Source of the DNA: an uncultured Opitutia bacterium
GTDB taxonomy: Bacteria; Verrucomicrobiota; Verrucomicrobiia; Opitutales; Opitutaceae
NCBI GenBank assembly: GCA_903919985.1
Contig: CAIXKG010000052.1
Coordinates: 1 to 37,115 of the forward strand
Reading direction: 5' to 3'
DNA: 37,115 bases
Of the stretch, positions 32,190 to 37,115 are shown one piece after another. The position numbers and the translations under genes are program-made. The first letter of the stretch is position 1; each line of letters opens with the position of its first letter. The notes below the pieces were generated by a model, which saw only the letters and a program-made list of their open reading frames with translations, had not been told where the DNA came from and ran no database searches.

Positions 32190-34736
32190 ATGTATTATCG
32201 CTCTTCCGTCGCGTTCCTGCTTCTCGCCCTTGCCGCGCCGCTCGCACTGGCTCAGCGCGGCGACAAGCAAGGCGAGGTGCAGCCCCCTGTGCCCGCTCAC
32301 ATCAAGATCCCGCCGGCCCCGGTGCTCACGCCCGAGCAGGAGCTGGCGACCTTCAAGCTTGCGCCGGGCTTTCACGCTGAACTGGTGGCCGGCGATCCGC
32401 TCGTGGGCGATCCGGTTGCGATGCAATTCGGGCCGGATGGACGCCTTTGGGTGGTCGAGATGCGCGGCTACATGCTCGATGTGGACGGTCATGGCGAGGA
32501 TCAGGCCGTCGGTGTGATCGCCGTTCTGAGCGACACGGATGGCGACGGTCGCTACGACCGCCGGGTGGTTTTTGCCGACAAGCTGGTGATGCCGCGTGCG
32601 CTCGCGCTCGTGGGCGACGGTGCGCTGGTCGGATACCCGGCGAAATTGGTGTGGATGCGCGATACGAACGGCGACGGTCAGGCCGATGTTAAGACCGAGG
32701 TCGTGAGCGACTATGGCGTGGGCGGCAACCCCGAGCATGACGCCAACGGCCTCATGTGGGCGCTTGATAACTGGCTCTACAATGCGAAGCACAACGTGCG
32801 CTTCCGCTGGCTCGGCGATGGAAAACTCACGCGTGAAAAGACCATCCCCCGCGGCCAATGGGGTATCACGCAGGACGACGTGGGCCGGATTTACTACGAT
32901 ACCAACAGCGATCCCCTGCGCGTGGATGTGGTTCCTTCGGCTTACCTGAATCGCAATTCCAATTTCCCCGGTGCGGGTGGCACGAATGTTTCCGTGGTCT
33001 CGTCCCGCCTGCGCATCTGGCCGGGTCGCGTCACGCCCGGGGTGAACCGCGCCTACAACTCGCTCGACGGCGAGGGGAAAATTACCGCGATGACGGGTGC
33101 GGCCGGCCCCGTGATTTATCGCGGCGCGCTCCTCGGCCCGGACTTCGTCGGCAACGGCTTCGTGCCCGAAGTCGCCGGCAATCTGGTGAAGCGGATCAAG
33201 ATTTCCGACCAAGACGGCGTACCTACCGGAGCCAATGCCTATGAAGGCACCGAGTTCATGACGTCGACGGATGAGCGATTCCGTCCGGTCAATGTCTTCA
33301 ACGGCCCCGATGGCGCGCTCTACGTCGTGGATATGTACCGCGGTGTTATCCAGCACCGCACCTTTGTCACGAGTTTCCTCCGCAAGCAGATCGAGGAACG
33401 CAGCCTCGAAAAAGGCGTCAACCTCGGCCGCATTTGGCGCATCGTCCCGGACGGCGCGCCCAAAGCGAACTACCAACTCACGCTCGCGACCGCTTCGCCC
33501 GTTGAACTCACCGCGAAACTCTCCGATCCCAACGGCTGGGTGCGGGACACCGCGCAACAGCTTCTCGTCGAGAAACGCGATCCGGCAGCGAATGTCGCGT
33601 TGCGCCGACTGGCCGTCGACGCCGCCCAGCCGCCGCTCGCTCGGGTTCACGCGCTGTGGACGCTTGAGGGCACCGACGGTTTGGATCGCGGCACGATCGC
33701 CGCCGCTCTCGCGGATAAAGATCCCCGCGTCTGCGCCGCGGCGGTGCGGCTCGCGGAGAAGTTTTTGGCCCCGCCGACGCGCGATGCGGAGTTGACCGCG
33801 CAGGTCGCGGCGCTCGTTGCAACGCGCGCAGAGCCGGCGGTGCGACTGCAGCTCGCGCTCTCTCTCGGCGAGGCGGGTACCCCGGCCGCCGATCTCGCGT
33901 TGCGTCAACTCGCGATCGCCGCGGGCGCGCAACGGTTCGTCGCCGATGCGATCGTGAGCGGCCTCGCCGGTCGTGAAGAGGATCTGATCGAGGGACTCGT
34001 GAAGAACGCCGAAGCGGCCGCGCGGACGGCCGACACGATTCGATTTGCGACGAGCGCGGTGTTGAAGTCCGGCAACGCGGCGCGCATCGAGCGCGTGCTC
34101 GTCCTGACCGCCGCGGCGGACACGCCGGACTGGGCGCGCACCGCGCTTTTTGCCGGCGTGAGAAATTTTCTACCGCGCACGCCAGACGGCCGAACGATGG
34201 CGGCCAGTCTTCCCGCTGAGCCGAAGCCGCTGCTCGCCCTCGCGTCGAAGAAAGGTTCGCCCGTGGGAACCGCGGCTGAGCAATTGCTCACGCAGCTCAA
34301 ATGGCCGGGCAAACCCGGGGCGGAAACCGTGGCGGCCCGCCCTTTGACGCGACCGGAACAAGTGCAGTTCGATCGCGGCCAGTTGCAGTTCGCGCAACTC
34401 TGTGCGGCGTGTCACCAACCCAACGGCCAGGGGCTCGCCGGCCTCGCGCCCTCGCTTCTTTTCTCGCGCTGGGTGCTCGGCGATCCGCGCATCGTCTCAC
34501 GCATCGTGCTCAACGGAAAAATGACGGAAAATCGCGTCATGCCCCCGTGGAAAGCCATGCTCACCGATCAGGCTGTCGCCGATGTGCTGACGTTTGTGCG
34601 CCGCTCCTGGGGCCACGAGGCCGATCCCGTCACGGTTGCAACGGTGACCGAAGCCCGGGCTGAGCTTCGCGAGCAACCGCTCGGCGATGCCGAGTTGGAG
34701 GCGATGGTGAAGATCTTCGGGCTCCCAACCAAATAG
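32190..34736 (+). CDS. PVC-type propeller/HEAT/cytochrome c protein, exported
   Basis: 848 residues. Signal peptide MYYRSSVAFLLLALAAPLAL ending AQA-like (LAQRG). A six-bladed propeller resembling soluble glucose dehydrogenase follows (about 50-430: PGFHAELVAGDPLVGDPVAM, GPDGRLWVVEMRGYM, DTDGDGRYDRRVVFADKL, FNGPDGALYVVDMYRGVIQH). Next comes a helical HEAT-like region (about 440-700), then a cytochrome c domain with the heme motif CAACH (738-742) and distal methionine candidates (MPPW). This architecture is typical of PVC-group membrane-associated dehydrogenase-like proteins of unknown substrate. ATG 32190 begins the signal peptide; a frame extension to 32154 is rejected. Probable sugar or alcohol oxidation is inference only. 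Confidence 0.88.
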   Translation: MYYRSSVAFLLLALAAPLALAQRGDKQGEVQPPVPAHIKIPPAPVLTPEQELATFKLAPGFHAELVAGDPLVGDPVAMQFGPDGRLWVVEMRGYMLDVDGHGEDQAVGVIAVLSDTDGDGRYDRRVVFADKLVMPRALALVGDGALVGYPAKLVWMRDTNGDGQADVKTEVVSDYGVGGNPEHDANGLMWALDNWLYNAKHNVRFRWLGDGKLTREKTIPRGQWGITQDDVGRIYYDTNSDPLRVDVVPSAYLNRNSNFPGAGGTNVSVVSSRLRIWPGRVTPGVNRAYNSLDGEGKITAMTGAAGPVIYRGALLGPDFVGNGFVPEVAGNLVKRIKISDQDGVPTGANAYEGTEFMTSTDERFRPVNVFNGPDGALYVVDMYRGVIQHRTFVTSFLRKQIEERSLEKGVNLGRIWRIVPDGAPKANYQLTLATASPVELTAKLSDPNGWVRDTAQQLLVEKRDPAANVALRRLAVDAAQPPLARVHALWTLEGTDGLDRGTIAAALADKDPRVCAAAVRLAEKFLAPPTRDAELTAQVAALVATRAEPAVRLQLALSLGEAGTPAADLALRQLAIAAGAQRFVADAIVSGLAGREEDLIEGLVKNAEAAARTADTIRFATSAVLKSGNAARIERVLVLTAAADTPDWARTALFAGVRNFLPRTPDGRTMAASLPAEPKPLLALASKKGSPVGTAAEQLLTQLKWPGKPGAETVAARPLTRPEQVQFDRGQLQFAQLCAACHQPNGQGLAGLAPSLLFSRWVLGDPRIVSRIVLNGKMTENRVMPPWKAMLTDQAVADVLTFVRRSWGHEADPVTVATVTEARAELREQPLGDAELEAMVKIFGLPTK

Positions 34737-34804
34737 GAGCAGGTCGCGGCGAACGTTGCGGAAATTAGGCTGGCGCACATGGCGGCCGGAAGCAGCGTGG
34801 CGCC

Positions 34805-35587
34805 ATGCTGAAACTGCTTTTCATCGGCGATATCGTTGGCCGGCCGGGGCGCGACATCGTTGCGGAAAAACTGCCGCGACTGCGCACGGAGCTGGCGCTC
34901 GATTTCGTGATCGCCAACGCCGAGAACGTGGCGGCGGGCGCGGGGATCACGGAGAAGCTGGCGAAGTCGATTCTCGATTGCGGCGTGGACGCGATCACCC
35001 TCGGCGATCACGTGTGGGACCAGCGGGGCTGGGAGACGGAAATCGTGGGCTTGGACCGCGTGTGCCGCCCGGCAAATTTACCGAAATCGAATCCGGGCTG
35101 GGATCATGTCATCGTCGAAAAGCGTGGATTTCGCGTGGCGATGTTCACGGTGCTGGGACGCACCTACATGAACTTGAAGGCTGACTGCCCGTTTTTGTGC
35201 GCGGACCGAATGATTGAGCAACTCAAGGGGCAGGCCGATGCGATCGTCGTCGAGATCCACGCCGAGGCCACGAGTGAGAAAATCGCGCTGGGTTGGTATC
35301 TCGATGGTCGGGTGACGGCGGTGTTGGGCACGCACACCCACGTGCCAACGGCGGACGCGTGCGTCCTGCCGAAGGGCACGGCGTTTATGTGCGACGTCGG
35401 CATGACGGGGCCCTACGCGGGGGTATTGGGCCGCGAAGTTGCGCCGGTGGTGTCGCGATTTATTGATGGCATGCCGAAGCGATTTGAAGTCGCGGAAGGC
35501 GACGTGCGATTGTCGGGCGCGGTGGTCGACATCAGCCCATCGATGGCGCGCGCCGAGAAGATCGAATTGCTGACGGTGCGGAGGTGA
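34805..35587 (+). CDS. YmdB-family metallophosphoesterase
   Basis: 260 residues, matching the YmdB family (Bacillus YmdB hydrolyses 2',3'-cAMP and affects biofilm behaviour). Metal-site motifs are LLFIGDIVGRPGRD (D9), IANAENVAAGAGI (E40, N41), TLGDHVWDQRG (D68, H69), VEIHAEATSEK (His) and GTHTHVPTADA (two His). Bacillus YmdB has GNHTWD where this protein has GDHVWD, so the Asn ligand is Asp. ATG 34805 (MLKLLFIGD) follows the cytochrome gene by 68 bases. Cytoplasmic, no signal peptide. Family firm; physiological role here unknown. Confidence 0.92.
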   Translation: MLKLLFIGDIVGRPGRDIVAEKLPRLRTELALDFVIANAENVAAGAGITEKLAKSILDCGVDAITLGDHVWDQRGWETEIVGLDRVCRPANLPKSNPGWDHVIVEKRGFRVAMFTVLGRTYMNLKADCPFLCADRMIEQLKGQADAIVVEIHAEATSEKIALGWYLDGRVTAVLGTHTHVPTADACVLPKGTAFMCDVGMTGPYAGVLGREVAPVVSRFIDGMPKRFEVAEGDVRLSGAVVDISPSMARAEKIELLTVRR

Positions 35588-35699
35588 GCAGTGGCTGACT
35601 GTGGGCGGGCGAACCTGACCCCGCAGCGCTACCGCCGATCTAGTTGCGCCGGCGCGGCATGAGGGACCCCGCCTTCCGTTCTGGAATCTCGAAGAGGTC

Positions 35700-36680
35700 T
35701 CAGCTGCGCAGCGCGCCGGCCTCTTCGTAAACCCCGAGGTGACGATAGCGCTCGTAGCGGGTGTCGAGGAGCTTTTCGGCTCCGAGTCCGCGGAGATCGT
35801 TGAGATGTTTTTGGAGCGCGTATTTGAGGGCGCTGGCGGCTTGGGCCGGGTCGTTGTGCGCGCCGCCGAGAGGCTCGGCGATGACCTCGTCGACCACGCC
35901 CATTTTCTCCAAGTGATCGGCGCTGAGTTTCAGGGCGGCCGCGGCTTTGGGCGCGGCGGCGGCATCTTTCCAGAGAATGGCCGCGCACCCTTCGGGAGAA
36001 ATCACCGAGTAATAGCTGTTTTCAAAAATGAGGACGCGATCGGTGACGCCGATGCCGAGCGCGCCGCCGGAGCCGCCTTCGCCGACGATGACGGAGATCG
36101 TTGGCGTGCGCAGCATGGCCATTTCGCGGAGATTCACGGCGATGGCCTCGGAAACGTGGCGGGCCTCGGATTCAACGCCGGGAAACGCGCCGGGCGTGTC
36201 GATAAAAGTCAGGACGGGCAGGCCGAATTTCTCCGCCATTTTCATGAGACGAAGCGCCTTTCGATAGCCCTCGGGCTGAGGCATGCCGAAGTTGCGCGCG
36301 ATTTTTTCCTTGGTGTCGCGGCCTTTTTGTTGCGCCACGATCATCACTGCTTCGCCTTGAAAAAACGCGGTGCCACCGATGAGCGCGCGGTCGTCGTTGA
36401 ACTGGCGGTCGCCGTGGAGCTCTTGGAAATCCTCGCAAAGAAAGCCCACGTAATCGAGGGCGTAGGGCCGCTTCGGATGACGCGCCACCTGAACCTTTTG
36501 CCACGGGGTGAGGGCGGAATAAATTTCGCGCTGCATCGCATCGATTTTCTTTTCGATGCCATGGATTTCGTGGGCGAGATCGACGTGGGTCTCGATCGAT
36601 TGCTGGCGCAACTCGTCGAGCTGCTTGGTGAGTTCCCGCAGCGGCTTTTCGAATTCCAGGACGTACGTCGGGGTTTCCAT
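35700..36680 (-). CDS. accA: Acetyl-CoA carboxylase carboxyltransferase subunit alpha
   Basis: 326 residues, normal AccA length. It transfers CO2 from carboxybiotin to acetyl-CoA, the first step of fatty acid synthesis, together with AccD (not in the window). The N-terminal helical part has FEKPLRELTKQLDELR. The core has RPYALDYV, FQELHGDRQFNDDRALIGG, GRDTKEKIARNFGMPQPEG, FIDTPGAFPGVESEARH and VIVGEGGSGGALGIGV, then YYSVISPEGCAAILWKDA. ATG 36680 (METPTYVLEFE) is clear. TTGACA lies 39 bases before it. Confidence 0.97.
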   Translation of the reverse strand: METPTYVLEFEKPLRELTKQLDELRQQSIETHVDLAHEIHGIEKKIDAMQREIYSALTPWQKVQVARHPKRPYALDYVGFLCEDFQELHGDRQFNDDRALIGGTAFFQGEAVMIVAQQKGRDTKEKIARNFGMPQPEGYRKALRLMKMAEKFGLPVLTFIDTPGAFPGVESEARHVSEAIAVNLREMAMLRTPTISVIVGEGGSGGALGIGVTDRVLIFENSYYSVISPEGCAAILWKDAAAAPKAAAALKLSADHLEKMGVVDEVIAEPLGGAHNDPAQAASALKYALQKHLNDLRGLGAEKLLDTRYERYRHLGVYEEAGALRS

Positions 36681-36689
36681 AAAGGAGCG

Positions 36690-36719
36690 AGACTACCGGC
36701 CCCGCGGAAAGCGTGTCAA
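36690..36719 (-). promoter_or_regulatory. Putative accA promoter, near-leaderless
   Basis: On the minus strand TTGACA (36719-36714), 18-base spacer, TAGTCT (36695-36690), then nine bases to the ATG at 36680. A start site about seven bases after the -10 leaves a leader of only a few bases. The -35 overlaps the stop codon of the upstream gene. Confidence 0.5.
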
Positions 36720-37115
36720 CGGGGGGCGAGCGGTGCGGCGGCCGAGCCCGTTTGGGTGCGAAAACGAAAGCCTAGGAGGTCGCGGGCCCAATGGGGGAGT
36801 GTTTCGGCCAGCAGCCAGAGTGAACTCGCGAACAGCGTCCATTTACCCAGTTCTTCCAAACCGCGCGCCACGATAAACGTGGTTTCGCTGTGGCTGATCC
36901 AGACTGTTAGCAACAGGGCCCACGAAGCCACGGCAAAGGCGATGAGTTGAACGAGGGCGATCCAACATCGCGCGTGGTTTTTGCGCAACCATATGAATAG
37001 CTGGGGTACCGCGAAAAAAAAGAAAACCAGCCGGTAGTCCCAGCTGTTGCCTAGAAGGAATGTTCCGGCGTACACCCCGGCGCCGAGACGATAACTGTCG
37101 AGTTGGCGGGTGGGC
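36716..37115 (-). CDS. Polytopic membrane protein, C-terminal part (possible GT87/DUF2029-like)
   Basis: The last 132 residues of a protein whose start lies beyond the window end; the frame is open to 37114. Three hydrophobic segments are visible: LGAGVYAGTFLLG, RLVFFFFAVPQLFIWL, and IALVQLIAFAVASWALLLTV, with a fourth possible at WTLFASSLWLLAE. RQLDSYRLGAG and GNSWDYRL recall the C-terminal part of multi-spanning glycosyltransferases of the GT87/DUF2029 type, but this is recall by eye. The ALAPR tail is soluble. It lies upstream of accA on the same strand. Confidence 0.65.
   Translation of the reverse strand, partial: PTRQLDSYRLGAGVYAGTFLLGNSWDYRLVFFFFAVPQLFIWLRKNHARCWIALVQLIAFAVASWALLLTVWISHSETTFIVARGLEELGKWTLFASSLWLLAETLPHWARDLLGFRFRTQTGSAAAPLAPR

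Noticed and set aside
1..37115. CRISPR arrays, insertion sequences, phage or defence genes
   Set aside because: No regularly spaced direct repeats of 20 bases or more, no transposase, integrase, Cas, restriction or toxin-antitoxin protein was recognised.

Overview
The window is GC-rich, densely coding, bacterial chromosome. The gene content points to Verrucomicrobiota, most likely Opitutaceae. The supporting signs are a PVC-type beta-propeller/cytochrome c protein, a Tat-exported sugar isomerase-like protein, a secreted rhamnogalacturonan-degradation cluster, REP-like palindromes of a kind I associate with that family, and almost no Shine-Dalgarno sequences. The placement is inferred from protein families; no rRNA or tRNA gene is present to confirm it.

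Layout. Positions 1-4200 (+) hold the end of a complex I operon: nuoL (5' truncated), nuoM and nuoN. Positions 4742-7631 (+) hold a double-domain ThyX-like protein, a small secreted protein of unknown function and a frameshifted endonuclease/exonuclease/phosphatase gene. Positions 7822-9889 (-) hold a small coiled-coil protein and a ComEC-type DNA-uptake channel. Positions 10123-13078 (+) hold rarA/mgsA and a RibBA-like riboflavin gene whose GTP cyclohydrolase half has lost its zinc cysteines. Positions 13178-20984 (-) hold four exported enzymes for rhamnogalacturonan-I: a PL26/YetA-like lyase, a PL11 lyase, a CE12-type acetylesterase and a GH105 unsaturated uronyl hydrolase.

Positions 21287-26515 form a copper/respiration block: an azurin-like lipoprotein (+), DUF420-ctaB-ctaA (-), and divergently a CusF-SCO fusion plus a His-rich YtkA-like membrane protein (+). 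Positions 26460-28957 hold a MazG-like fragment, pnuC and a NadR-type kinase (NAD salvage), a possible small gene and tcdA. Positions 29045-31988 (-) hold ilvB with a good terminator and a structured leader, and a Tat-signal TIM-barrel protein. Positions 32190-35587 (+) hold the PVC-type cytochrome protein and a YmdB-type phosphodiesterase. Positions 35700-37115 (-) hold accA and the C-terminus of a polytopic membrane protein cut by the window edge.

How the genes fit together. The pectin cluster would cut acetylated rhamnogalacturonan outside the cytoplasm and hydrolyse the unsaturated products; no transporter or regulator lies beside it. The copper block supplies heme A and copper handling for a terminal oxidase encoded elsewhere. 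Most other genes are housekeeping. No CRISPR array, phage, insertion sequence or defence system was seen. The points most worth following up are the ThyX-like protein with its signature split between two domains, the degenerate RibA domain, NuoM without the usual TM7 lysine, 7-bp intergenic arrays, REP-like palindromes inside reading frames, and TTGACA boxes about 35 nt before start codons that suggest leaderless transcripts.
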